Shown here piece after piece: positions 1 to 11,404 of a DNA stretch of 64,000 bases (position 1 is its first letter; each line of letters opens with the position of its first letter). Source of the stretch: Orbilia blumenaviensis. Lineage: Eukaryota > Ascomycota > Orbiliomycetes > Orbiliales > Orbiliaceae. The position numbers and the translations under genes were made by a program. Location: NCBI GenBank assembly GCA_036872755.1, contig JAVHNS010000005.1, positions 744,001 to 808,000 of the forward strand, read 5' to 3'. The notes below the pieces were generated by a model that saw only the letters and a program-made list of their open reading frames with translations, did no database searches and had not been told where the DNA came from.

Positions 1-1277
1 AGGCTTCGGCTGAGGTCCGAACCGCGACGCCACAAGGCCTCTCGGTATTCATCACAGGTGTTTGGTCTATAGAGCAAATATTGAGCCCTTACTATAGTGC
101 TAAGTCCTAGGGCCCTGATCCCGTCATTTCTACATTCTCGACCTCGTTGGCGAGGGCTTCCCACTTTACCTACCCCATTTTTTCTAGAGTTTAGTCAAAA
201 GAAACTGTATATGTCCCCACGGATCATATGATCGCAATTGTTGCGAGAGGTTTACCCCCCACTCCTTAGATTTAGCGTGTAGAATTATTCAAGTTTTACA
301 AATTCAATCGTCAGATCTATACCCATTGTTTCGATATCGATGCAAGGACGTGAAAACAGATGAGGACATTTGAGTTCATTTATGCGAGACCAAGTCCAAG
401 CGACCCTTCGTTTAATTGAATGCAGGTCAAAGATTTTCAGGTACGAGGCATAATAGGACGGTAGGTATGGTCCACTTGAGCAACTATCATGTCCAAAAAA
501 CCTATCACCATACTTTCAAAGTGCGGGGTAGAACAATGGTGCAAAGTTTATAGCGGTATGGAGGTACCGATATGTAATAAAACCACAAAATATGACCTGC
601 ATAAAAAGCCAACCGGGGCCGAGCGAGTAGCTTCATATCTGTGGCGGATATCTTCAGACAAAGAGCTCACCATCAGGAACCAACGAGGCGTTCTAGTGGA
701 GTTTTAGGGTCATATGATAATGTCTGCAGGTTCAAGTTGATACGAATCGGTCCGGTAAGAGAATTTCTCAAATAAGTTGAGCAGATTTTTTTGTTATAGG
801 CAAGGGACCTGGGAAAGACGCAGCAAACCCTGGTCTAACTACCTCAAGGCAGTGACGATAGATAGCCTGCAACCTGCAACCTGCAAAGAAACATCATATC
901 AGAATATCATATCGGTGGGGCTCGATGGAGTTTTTTGGAGCGCTTTCTACCATCCTGTCCATGCAGATTTATTCTGAAGGTGGAGACCGTAGCTTAGAAT
1001 CTAGGTGCATTTGCTACTAGGATATCTACACATGACAATATCATAATTTTGGATTGATGCAGGGCGCCCCCGCGTAGCTACTCGCTAAAGGCTGAAAGAA
1101 ACCGATTAATTAACCCCTCAAATCGTGAAGCAAGAAGTATATCAAAGAAGCTTCGTCGCCCTATTCTCGAGATGCGGATTATTCAAGGCTATCGTTCCCA
1201 TTTCTCTATTATATTTCCTCTAATATTAATCACCCACTCTGCATGAATCGTGGATTTAACATTCCGCATCAGTAAAA
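1..1277. other. gene-free left edge
   Basis: Only short open frames (72 codons or fewer) occur on either strand and none shows a recognisable domain, signal peptide or convincing splice pattern. A short perfect tandem of a seven-base unit (cctgcaa, three copies) lies near 866-886. The last 150 bases are the likely promoter and leader of the BIM1-like gene at 1278. Confidence 0.5.
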
Positions 1278-1886
1278 ATGCACTTCTACCTTCCAAAACT
1301 TATCTTGACTCTGTTGCTCTCGCTCCAGTTTGCATCCGCTCACTTCTTTCTCCGGTATCCTGCTTATATCGGCTACAATGATCTAACTCAGGGTACAGGC
1401 CCATGTGGTGGCTTTACCGCAACCGACCGCTCTGCAGGCGTCACTGAACTCACTGTAAACGGATTTCCTATCGGAGTCACAAGCACACACCTGGGCGTTT
1501 ATTACGAATTTAGGGCTGCGCTCGTCAGCGCCCCTACGACTTGGGTATCGCTCACACAAATGTCTCATTTGACGGCGGGAGGATTTCCATACTACTGTCA
1601 GCCCCAGATTCCAGGAATCGCAGCCTGGGTTGGTCAGGACGCTATCCTACAAGTTATTCAGCATGCCTCCGACGGGACGCTTTACCAGGTATATATATTC
1701 CCCAAAGTCAAAACGGGTCAACGATAAGTACTTGCATCCGCAATGCTAACTTCAAATGAACCAAAGTGCGCCGCTATCAAATTTGTTTCAGGTGGCCCGT
1801 GGACCGGATATACGACATCACAGTGCAGAAACTCAACGGGGACGACCGCCGAATGGGGGTACTGGACTACTTTTACTTTCCGTTAA
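1278..1886 (+). CDS. secreted BIM1/X325 LPMO-like copper-binding protein
   Basis: Two exons, 1278-1688 and 1767-1886, give 176 residues; the 78-nt intron starts GTATAT, has a CTAAC branch site at about 1746 and ends AAG. Residues 1-21 form a signal peptide ending in ASA, so the mature protein starts with His22 followed by FFLRYP, as in the X325 (LPMO-like, BIM1) family, whose members bind copper through the N-terminal His at the cell surface and take part in copper uptake or wall functions. Family features seen: GPCGG at about 41-45, a second His in STHLG (His71), the FPYYC and LYQCA cysteine motifs, and a DGTLYQ turn. The third expected ligand, Asp in the usual CAD motif, reads CAA here (Ala140). 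The protein ends soon after, without the Ser-rich GPI tail common in the family. No plant-type cellulose-active site is implied. Confidence 0.8.
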
Positions 1887-2499
1887 ATGAGCCGATATCG
1901 ATACAATTGTCACGAAATGACTGGAGTGGGCTATCAATTATTTGGATAGTCACTACGACGTGTTCTGCTTCGTTGAGGCCGGTTTAGGAGACCAAGTACG
2001 ACTATCTCATATTGTGCAATTGTCATGTATATAATTTGCCTCCCGCCAACTGTTCAAGGGGACGCTTGGGATGTGAATATGATACTTTAAGTTATGAGTA
2101 CGGCCAAGTGTCGGTTTACAGGACTTGCAAGATATATCGATATGCCGTTGGTGGCCTATCCTGGACCGTTTGACATTGAACTACCATTGCAATTGACGAA
2201 TCCGATATATTAATCCTTCCAGTTTGTAACTAGTGCTACCCCCATTAAGTTGTAGAATTTGATGCATAATTCGCTACTGTATCATTTGGGCAACTCGTGT
2301 CTCTTTAATTTATAGATTGCCCGATCGTAGTTAGTCGAATGCGTTAACGCGTTGTTTGTGTGTTATTCTTCACCATCAGTTTTGAGGGTTGTTAAGGTTA
2401 TCAGCCTCTGAAGGAAAAGAAGGGGAAAAAAAATTATATATACCGAGGTACCTAGTTATCTACAGGAAAATCTTTTACTGTGTTTTTTAAGTTCTGTAT
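1887..2499. other. gene-free stretch after the BIM1-like gene
   Basis: No frame with domain or codon signal is seen. It runs into the foldback element. Just upstream of that element a decamer (tatactagtc) occurs twice in tandem at about 2498-2517. Confidence 0.4.
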
Positions 2500-2519
2500 A
2501 CTAGTCTATACTAGTCTCG

Positions 2520-3000
2520 GTCCCAGACGCTGTTGACCACAACTGTGAGTCTATACCATACAAAAGGGGTCAGAACACATTGAACTCACAAAACGTACAC
2601 CGAGCTTGGCATAAGTACGCTAATTTAACATACTTATTACCATCAGACAAAACTTTTTTTTTATCTTATTTTTCTTAAGAGAATTGTTAGTGGGCCTCAG
2701 CCAGTCTGCTTGTTTGCCTACCCACTAACTCGAAGCTGGTAAGCAGGCAAGCAGGCAAGCAGGCAAGCAGGCAAGCAGGCAAGCAGGCAAGCAGGCAAAC
2801 AAACGGGAAAAACCATTGACAATTCCTTTAAAAAACGAATAAAAAATTTTTTTTTTTATTTGATGGCAATAAGTATGTTAAATTAATATACTTGTATTAG
2901 ATTTCTGTCATGCCAAAATCTCACTTAAAACCCCAGTGTACGTTTTGTGATTCCAGTATGTTCTGATACCTTTTGTCCGCCATACCCGTCTGGCAATGTT
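2520..3000. mobile_element. foldback / MITE-like inverted-repeat element
   Basis: The segment at about 2560-2720 is an imperfect inverted copy of about 2800-2976. Reading the right arm in reverse complement, these blocks match the left arm in the same order: acaaaagg, tcagaaca, tcacaaaacgtacac, taatttaacatacttatt, ccatc, an A/T-run block, then gaattgt followed by a tgg. The arms converge on a core with seven exact tandem copies of an octamer (aagcaggc, 2741-2796). No coding capacity is visible. This organisation resembles foldback elements or non-autonomous MITEs. The exact ends and any target-site duplication could not be fixed by eye, and a simple palindromic duplication unrelated to transposition is also possible. 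Confidence 0.55.
2741..2796. repeat. tandem octamer (aagcaggc) x7
   Basis: Seven exact head-to-tail copies of an eight-base unit sit at the centre of the inverted-repeat element. The unit length is not a multiple of three and no frame runs through it, so it is non-coding satellite-like sequence. Confidence 0.95.
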
Positions 3001-6000
3001 ATGCCTTCGATTATACCGTTTATTTCAAAAGATATATACTAATATATGAACAAAGAAAGTGTAGCTGAGCGAGAAAGACAGGGATATAAATAGGTGAAAT
3101 TCACTTTGTTAGGAGCACAAACCCCAATCTGAGAGGAAAGTAGGACACCGATTGGCACACAGTTGCAATATGTTAACATGGCTAACTAGCCCACGCGTCC
3201 GCCCTACCTACCCAGTCCGTCCACTGGCCTGCCTACTAGTTCGGTATTTAAGATATTGGCTAGCTGGCGTGTCCGGCCCCGCTTGGGATCCACTTAAAGT
3301 GTGTTCTCAAGGTGTTTTCATCTGTTTGTACTTGTTTTTCTCTTTTGGTTACCAGATGGCTACGATTTTGGTTCGCATGAGCTCATGAGTACTTAAGCTT
3401 GACTACTGATATGTTTATTTGGGACCTTTGGCGCATGATATTCGAGATTACAAATATTTCATTTCGCGTCGCAATCTCAATATATATCAATACCTATCAC
3501 GAAATATTATGTTCACGGACACGTATTGAGAATACACACCTTCCGGAATGAGCAGACCGAAAGCAGATTTAATACAATGAATACGGTTATGGCATGGTTA
3601 TATCGATACCTTGGACCTATACAGCGCTCGAGTCAGCTTGAAATGCATGGAGATGGGAACCAGCGTGTCTTTCGATTATGCGCAGGTAGTTTCTATACCG
3701 GTAAAACTTGGATCCGAACATAGGCTGTTGCATTTTAAAAATATTACAGCGTCTTTTAAGGTCTGTAATAGAATTATTATATCTGAATGGTTACCGTGGG
3801 GAGAGGTGTCTCTGAACGGAGATCAATCGTCCGATGACCCAAAAGAGTGCGGAGCTTACCGCAATATCAGAGCGATTCCACGTTACAATTGGCTGATATG
3901 ATCTCCGACCGGGATATATTACCAGGGAATGGTCTGTGGGCAGCCAGGTCTGAGCGCTGAGACTCGAGACCCCACTGCAATAAAAAGTACCTGCTCGTTA
4001 GATCTATTCGCGTTCCAAACCGATAAAAACCTGTTTTTAAAGTCTTGCAAACCGCCCACATGATATCACGATACTTTTGATTAGGAAATCGTGGTGTATC
4101 TCTCCTATTACACAAAGAAGATATTATAAGTAACAACAACCGGCCTTTAGCTTCTCGGCTATCGATATCGTAGTTCGTGGATAAGGACTTTAGGCTGTCG
4201 GAAACGAATCCTGGCGGTATCTATTTAGCAGAATTTTGGAAAACTTCCATTTTTGCCTGTTTCGCGCGGCTGGTTACTGGCGAAAGGCTTGCTCGCATGC
4301 ATCCGGTGGCTGAAGCGTAGTTATGGTGAAATATCACATCGGCACAGTTATTGGCATAATTGCGGGCTGGCCGGCCAAGTCTCCTCAAGCAGATGTCTTT
4401 CCGAAGCCACGCCTTTTCAGATTAATAATGAAGTGACAGAAACTTCATTTCAAATAGGAGGAAACTCGGACCACGAAATTTTTTAAACTTCGTAGAACCT
4501 GGACCCGCTCACGGGCCAGTTCCAATTGGCCCGACCGGCCCCCCAAAGTTACCAATGCCTAACGACATTCAATACGAGTCAAAGCCTGGCCATGTGCTCT
4601 CGTAGTGCATACCTAAGCGTTCGCAAATTTGGAAGGCTGTCGCTCCATGTTGCAACGTATAGCCGCCTCGAACCTTTTTGGTTCTGAATGTAGAAATTCG
4701 GATGCACTGTCAAGCGTACGCACGCCTAATCTTGGTTAAAATGTGCGTGCTTTCCGGGTAAATTGGTACTTTTATTCGTCACGATTGCTCCTAAAACTCG
4801 AAAACCTTGACTCGTAAGCTGTAGTTATTGGGCGGGGCCGGATAATCCTGAATAATAAAATAATAACTCCCCCAGGTTAGTGGCTTAACCATGGTGCATG
4901 TACGGTGCAGTGGCCCGACGCCACGGCCAGATTTGGTTGAGGGATAGTTCATTCATACGCTGAGAAGATCTGGATCCATTTTAGAGACGGGATTCGTGTA
5001 ACACATTTACGAAGTGCGTCTCACATACGAAAGGCCTGATATTCAAGGCTTCACGTTAACTTACCTGGAATTAAAATCAGAAAGATCTCAAGTTTAGATA
5101 GTCTCATAGATAAAGCAAAGTGCCTTTTTGTCGAGCATGCGGTTTTCGAAGGGTCGAGTTTTGCGTTGGCAAGTTGGCATCCAAGCTGGCTTTGGAGCTA
5201 AACAGCCCATGAGTATGATCATACTCAACCTATCAAGCATTTCAAATTTGCAGTACGCAGCTGGACAGCGCTACATAAGTCTCGGCCCCAGATTTCGTAT
5301 CGTTTCCACATTCGTTTGGCGAAATCGAAGTTATAATGATTGATACCCGCTCGGGATACTAATACCACCGCCCTGGCATGCGGGACCCCAAAATTCCAGA
5401 GCCTTGGCTGATCAAAGATAGAGGCATCCGCTGCCTCTGGATGCCTGGATAAGCCAAAATATGGACTCCAATCTCAGAATCATTCGTGCCGACGCGTGCC
5501 AGCTTGCCACTGTGGAACCTATCAACTGTGTGCCCCACCATCATATCGTGATTGGCTCTGAGACTCAAAGCAAGGGGTGGCGAAAGGTACTGCCCAATTT
5601 ACTTGGGTTTGAACTGCACCATTTCATACGTTCCATTCCGAACTTCTCCACAGTATGGCAATTTGCTGATTCTGTCGTTGGGAATCTTCCGTTGAGACTG
5701 CCCGCGGCTCTACTTGTTTAGAGCCATGAAACGGCGAAATATATTAACATTCATATTGGCATCGCGGCTGTCTCGATGCAGTGGGTATACCTCCTTCGTG
5801 TTTATATCTAACACAAAGATCGTAGGAATGATCCATTTTCAATAGAAAAACCAAGTTCTTACTCCTTTTCTAGACTTAGTAATTCTAGTCGAATCGTTTA
5901 GGCTAAAACATCTTATCGGCATTTGCGAATTTAAATGCCAATTTGATGACTATCCGCAGTACACAGCACAAAGCTAGTGGATCCAAAAACCTGGGGATTT

Positions 6001-6700
6001 GCGCTTGTTGACGGTGGCTCCTTTCTTCCCCAGTTTTCTTTCAAGCCCGCCAGCGAACATTTATCCGATATTCCCTGCCGACAGTACACAACATAGCTAG
6101 GCGGTGGAGAACCGGATCGGATCATTTTCACGGCCAGAGCTGCAGTAGCTGCCCTACAAGCGTTGCATTGTGAAGCTCTCTTATTCATTCTTTCCCGGCC
6201 TTGAGGTCCAGTTTTTACTTGGCTATTCAGACGGATACCTCATGCGAATATAGCCAAAACGGGGATATATCGTCCAAGATACCCCTCCGGTTCTACGGTT
6301 CTTGTGGGGAGAGCTGTGGTCCTTGGGTAGTTCATGCCAACAATAACCCTGCTGCCACTATCCAGATGTAGGCATGAAAACTCGATGGCACAGCAAAAAC
6401 TTACCATCCCCACCGGATCATTCGATTCACATCCAATGCAATGCTCTACCGCACGGTTAACGCAGTGGTTTGACGCCCGGAGAAGGGTTCTGGAAACCCG
6501 CAGTTTGGAGTATAGTTCCGGGTAATATTGCAGTATCAATGTACTGACAGGGGCCTTTCCATGTGTCTTGGCGACAGGCGGGCACAGACTTCTTCCAACC
6601 CTTCTCAGGAAACTTCACTCGGATCATGGTTATGGTTTGGCTATGGGGGGATAACGAACATGGTTCCAATTTACCCAACCGGCGGGAAGAGCGCGATACC
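3001..6700. other. gene-free block, about 3.7 kb
   Basis: Both strands are broken by frequent stops; the longest frames are about 100 codons, overlap one another and have no recognisable domain, signal peptide or supporting splice signals. I see no LTR, terminal repeats or transposase motif by eye. It may be decayed repeat or simple intergenic DNA. Confidence 0.4.
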
Positions 6701-6727
6701 ATCGCTGATCCTTTTCATTTTGTGTCT

Positions 6728-6734
6728 GGCTAAA
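6728..6734 (+). promoter_or_regulatory. putative XlnR-type site (GGCTAAA)
   Basis: The heptamer GGCTAAA lies about 200 bases upstream of the xylanase start. It is the consensus described for XlnR/Xyr1, the Zn2Cys6 activator of xylanolytic genes in ascomycetes. Binding is inferred only from sequence and position. Confidence 0.45.
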
Positions 6735-6784
6735 CTTTCGTGGGAATTGAATATACCCAGGTTTGATAGGATTGCACGAGCAGG

Positions 6785-6792
6785 TATAAAAG
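6785..6792 (+). promoter_or_regulatory. TATA box of the xylanase gene
   Basis: TATAAAAG lies 138 bases upstream of the xylanase ATG, followed by a pyrimidine-rich stretch (poly-T at about 6813) and an A-rich leader. Confidence 0.5.
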
Positions 6793-6929
6793 GCCTGATG
6801 TATTCCCCCATGTTTTTTTTTTGTTACTCCAGATTTCGAGATCTCCAGCACTTTTAGCTCTTATCAACTGTATCTTTTTAGAAAAGACATCTTTCCGGGG
6901 TAGATATAATTTTATAATCAGTCATCATC

Positions 6930-8302
6930 ATGAAGGTCTCAACACTCGCTGCCCTTGGCGCTTTCGCCGCTGGCCTCGTCGCTGCTACGCCAGTTGACAA
7001 GCGCGCCACCGTCCCGGCCGCAAACAAGGTCAAGTACCAACTTGATATGACACATTTCCACTCCTCTGCAAAGCGAGGAAGAAGATATGAAGCCCTCGGT
7101 GGAAAGATGGCTCTCCTCCAGCGAAGATGGTTTGGTCATGCTACTGGTATGTTCAGAATTCATAATACCAAGATGCCAATATCATCGCGCACGGTCCTTC
7201 AACTGGGGAACCCGCGGTGTGGCTTCAAATTGCGAAATAATTGCCGCTAACCAAGATATTGGCGATGCTTAGAATCCTACACCTTGGATGATGCTCCATA
7301 CGCCGCCATTGCTGGCAGCGTTGAGTTCAACAGAGTTACACACGAGAACAGCTTGAAGTGGGAGACCGTTGAGCCATCGCCAGGCGTCTTCGACTTCACC
7401 CTCGGTGACAAGCTCATTGCCTGGGCTGATGCTCACGACCAGGCCGTCCGTGGTCACACCTTGGTTTGGTATGCATTCGAAATAAAAATTAATAAGAATT
7501 ATTTATCCAATTGGATACTAACCAACTCGAAAATAGGCATTCACAGCTTCCCAACTGGATTAACAATCCAGAGGTCCCATGGACTGCCGAAACCCTAAAG
7601 CCAGTCCTCGAGAACCACGTCCGCACAGTTGTCCGCCACTACAAGGGCAAGATCGACCAGTGGGATGTCGTCAACGAGATGTTCAATGAAGACGGTACCT
7701 TCCGTGACACCATCTTCTACCGCCTCTTCGGTTCCGACTACGCCCGCTGGGCACTCACTTGGGCCCACGAGGAAGATCCAGATGCACTCCTCTTCATCAA
7801 CGACTACAACTTCGAGTATGTCGGCGCCAAGGTTAACGCCGCCGCCGCATTCTTCAAGTCCCTTGTCGATGAAGGTTACCCACTCGGTGCCGTCGGTGCC
7901 CAGGCCCACTTGATCGTTGGCCAGGTCGACGAGGCTGGTATCACTGCCGGTTTCCAGAAGTTCACTGAATTCGGTCTGTTGTTGTACCTCACTGAGGTTG
8001 ATATCAGATACGAAATCGGGCGTGGAAACGATATTGGAAACTACACCACCTCTCAAATCGGACAGCAAGCCAAGGACTACTACTCTGTCACTAAGGCTTG
8101 CTTGAACGTACCAAACTGCATTGGTATGACTCTTTGGCAATACACTGACAAGTACTCGTGGATCCCCGGTGTTTGGGCTGGCACTGGCGCTGCTCTACCG
8201 TGGGACGTCAGGCTGAACAAGAAGCCGGCATACACTGCCATCTATGAGGCCATCCTAGAGCAGCCTTGCTCCGTTTGCGCTACCAGCGGACTGAATGCTT
8301 AA
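6930..8302 (+). CDS. GH10 endo-1,4-beta-xylanase, secreted
   Basis: Exons 6930-7146, 7273-7468 and 7537-8302 give 392 residues. Intron 1 (126 nt) and intron 2 (68 nt) both have CTAAC branch sites. A signal peptide (about 1-19) is followed by a DKR dibasic site at about 23-25. The catalytic TIM barrel of family GH10 cleaves the xylan backbone outside the cell. Family marks: THENSLKWE (about 95-103), GHTLVWH (133-139, created by splicing), WDVVNE with acid/base Glu185, FINDYN, AQAHL, LTEVDIR with nucleophile Glu291, and WQYTDKYSW. No carbohydrate-binding module is present. Codons are strongly C-ending, unlike the neighbours, suggesting high expression. The part between about residues 34 and 65 is unusual for the family; a 45-nt in-frame segment at about 7029-7073 could be a further intron. 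Confidence 0.93.
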
Positions 8303-8816
8303 AGGATTTAGGTGATAGCTATTCTCTGTAGAATAAATTTATTTTCCTTGTACCATATGTACAACCTGTATGATAGTTGAGAAGAGCGGCATATGTTTTC
8401 GATGCTACACGTTTTTAATGATACTGCTTCGGATGTTCACCAAATAGTCTACTTTCCGAGTAAAACATAATATTATTAAGAGTGCACGTGGATGGAAAGA
8501 CGCCTCATGAAGATAGAAGACCTTAGTTGCTCCATGATGATGAATACCAACGAGACGACGCGTTCGCTTCTTGTTAAAACTATGATACCCAACATCTGAC
8601 TCTGCAGAACGTTCTAAAGCAACCACGTCATGTCGCCTCCCGTGAACACCTGGAAACTCCAGCCCAAAAATTGAAAGGCAAAATAGTATCAAAGGAAAAC
8701 GACAAAATAACCAAATTCACCACAACAGCAATAATGATGATAATGATGATAATAATAATAATAATACGGGGAATCGACGCCTGAAAAGAAAGATAAGATG
8801 CATTCGCCAGATGGGT
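8303..8816. other. intergenic, convergent 3' ends, with simple repeat
   Basis: This separates the 3' ends of the xylanase (+) and the F-box-like gene (-). It carries a (gat/aat)n simple repeat at 8731-8765. No gene is seen. Confidence 0.6.
8332..8337 (+). terminator. polyadenylation signal of the xylanase gene
   Basis: AATAAA lies 30 bases after the stop codon in A/T-rich sequence, the usual position for a fungal polyadenylation element. Confidence 0.5.
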
Positions 8817-11404
8817 TCAACGAAGCAGCCTCCTCCGCCTTCTTATAGGGACATCGTCGTGTCTAGGTTGCGTCCACCATGCAATCCCACAGTCATCGCA
8901 GGCAGGTTCAAGCTTCACTTTTGGGTACCACCTTACGACATTATTCATCATGTCAGTAAGGCCTCTCTCGGTCCTAACCTCTCCGCCCGGAAGGACGTAT
9001 CGGTCGTGGTACCTAAGGCTTGTCGTTAAGGGTAGCTCTGCATGGGTTTGGATTTCGCGTAATGGACAGCCAGGTTGGTGCGTCTTCCTATTGCTCGGCT
9101 TGGCTTCGTCAGATTCGCTCTTCGCCTTGCCTCGTTTGCGCTTCGAGGTACGGCGGACAGAATGGTAGCAGGTGCATGTATGTTGTACGACACATTTAGG
9201 ACAAAGACGCTCATAGCTGGTGGGGCAGTATGGGCAAGGAGTCCTAGCACATGTCTGTACCCGTTTGTTATACTCGATTAGTTGGGCGGATTATCTCCGG
9301 CGGATAGAGTAAACTTACCCAGCAAACGGGAATAGCGCAAGCACTGCACCTTTGCCCGTAATCCATGACATCGCGACCGTTATCGCAGTTCTTACAAGCC
9401 ACGATCAAGTTGTCGCACTCATCCATACCGCAGACCGTAAGGTGTTTTTTCCCATGTCGTTCCGTTTGAGTATCAATCGGTATTCGTATCGGGCAGAAGT
9501 CTTCAGGCATGTGATTGCAAGTACATCCAGTACAGTTGCTCAGTAGTAGCGCCCTGGCCTCCTGTTGTGATTGAAAGTTGCATTCCACACAGACGTATCT
9601 ACCGGCGTTGGTGCAATAATTACAGCAGTTGGAGACACAGTACTTCTGTGGCATGTAGTCTGGAAGAATCGTTTTTGTTCTGACGAATCGCCAATCAAGC
9701 GGGCGTGTGGCAAATGTCATCTTTCCGTCACACTCCATACAAACATAGCGAAGGCAGATATAGCATGTCCTTGCTTCCTCGCATTCGCGACATAGATGTG
9801 ATTCTAGTGCGGTATCGCATTTGCTGCAAGTTCGGGTTGCTAGATATCCTGGGGCTGCAAATTTCGGCTCTACATTTGTTTCGACAAGGTTGTCGCTCCC
9901 GACTGTCGTGACATTGTCTGAATCAATCATCCCGTAGTCGAAGTTACCTTCTTTGATGTATTCTTCGTTCCAGCAAAAACCACCCGTCGCAGAGCACACA
10001 CCATAGTCGGTTTTAATCCCGAGGACCCTACAATACTCTATATAGAGGGCCTTGACGCCATTCCCATTCGTTCGAAAACGTGAGCTGCCTGCACTATCAT
10101 AGAGAACTTGAATATCCCGATCTCGCGGTTCATTGAAACGTCGTGAATTATGGTGTCCTTCTCCACGGACTCCCCACACTAGAAGAGTCTTGAGTTTAGA
10201 TTGTTTTATGACGTTTGGTGGCGATGATACAGGTCTCCGTTGTTGAGCCTCCTCCAAATAATGACCTAATACATCAAAACTTATGATCCCAAGAGAGAAG
10301 TTTCGACACCATCGGACACTCAGAAATGTAAGTTGCTTAAGCACTGCGCCTAATATCTGATACCAGCAGTTCCAATGGATGTCACTACCATCCAGAGTGA
10401 GTTTCGTAAGACTGGCAAGGGGCAGGCTAGAGAGCACCCTCTCCTCATAGTTCATGCTGTTGGCGCGATGGAGCCAATGGGCAGTAGGCTGGTGCTTTTT
10501 AAGCCCTGATAAAACGTGTATCGGTGATCCTGTCCACCTCCCTGCCCGCCCTGGAAAAACTTCTGAAACTGTATCGAAACGATAGTCCCTATGGATCCGG
10601 TCGGAACGATCGACAGCATAAGCTGTGATATTGATTTCTTTCCAAAACATCGGAGAGTCTAAGATACGTCGTCGAATGTATCTGCATACGCTCATCAAGA
10701 GCATCAAGGAATCCAACTCACACACCTCGATCAGACTGCAAAAGATCGGATAGTTGTCCATCATGACTTCCATAAAGCGACATCCAGCTATTGGGTTGAT
10801 CAACTTGGGGGGGTCTGTTTCCTCCCTATCTGCTAAGAAGTAGTCCACCGCTGCCTGTTGTGTCTGGCCAAGGAAAGTATGCGGATTGCAAAACCGCAGC
10901 TTCCATTCCCGGGCTGACTTAGGGTCTCTTGGCCGGTCTGACGGCATAGGATCGAACAACTTGAAGCTTGGATGCATTTTCTCGAATCGCACTGGGTATA
11001 AAGGGCTACCCTCAGGTTGTTGATACTGATCGTATGGTCCGTTAAGATACCCCTCCGAGCCGATGAGTCTACCGGTCCAGTCGACTTCAGCCTTATGATA
11101 AGTAGAACAAGACCAGTTGACAGGTTGCTTCCTGCCATTGGGTAGCGTGACTACCCATCTGGGAACATGATAATGTCGCCAGTCGACATCTATTTCGCCA
11201 AGGTATATCCGGACGTAGCGGCTAGAGTGTGCCAGAAGTTTCAGCACCTTCCCTACAGTATAATTGCCAGCCGTCTGTCAGCGAGTTGTCCACATCGACA
11301 TACATGCATCCACCCACTGCATCATCGTCAACAAACGGACTTGGCGACTCACGAGATGGCAGCGTCTCCCCGGCCGAAGATGGTGGTCTCACCAGTCCAC
11401 TCAT
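8817..11404 (-). CDS. F-box-like protein with cysteine-rich zinc-binding C-terminus
   Basis: Exons (transcript order) 11404-11353, 11252-9319 and 9254-8817 give 807 residues. Intron 1 (100 nt, GTGAGT...CTGAC...TAG) adds a 17-residue N-terminus; intron 2 (64 nt, GTAAGT...CTAAT...CAG) adds a last exon of 145 codons rich in Cys, Lys and Arg. Around residues 185-225 an F-box-like helix set is seen (YPIFCSLIEVCELDSLM, then SVCRYIRRR and FWKEI), followed by leucine-rich stretches like fungal F-box LRRs. From about 490 on there are many CxxC pairs (CSKC, CREC, CYIC, CMEC, CVEC, CNYC, CGMDEC, CKNC, CSAC, then CPYC and CPKC), which probably bind several zinc ions. The likely role is substrate receptor of an SCF ubiquitin ligase, inferred from family only. 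I recognise no named orthologue. Confidence 0.8.

Noticed and set aside
2741..2796. Tandem octamer as a CRISPR array
   Set aside because: The units are contiguous with no spacers, in a eukaryotic genome.
7595..8140. 181-codon minus-strand frame inside the xylanase
   Set aside because: It is antisense to the catalytic exon of a clear GH10 gene; strong codon bias in the true frame leaves the opposite strand free of stops.
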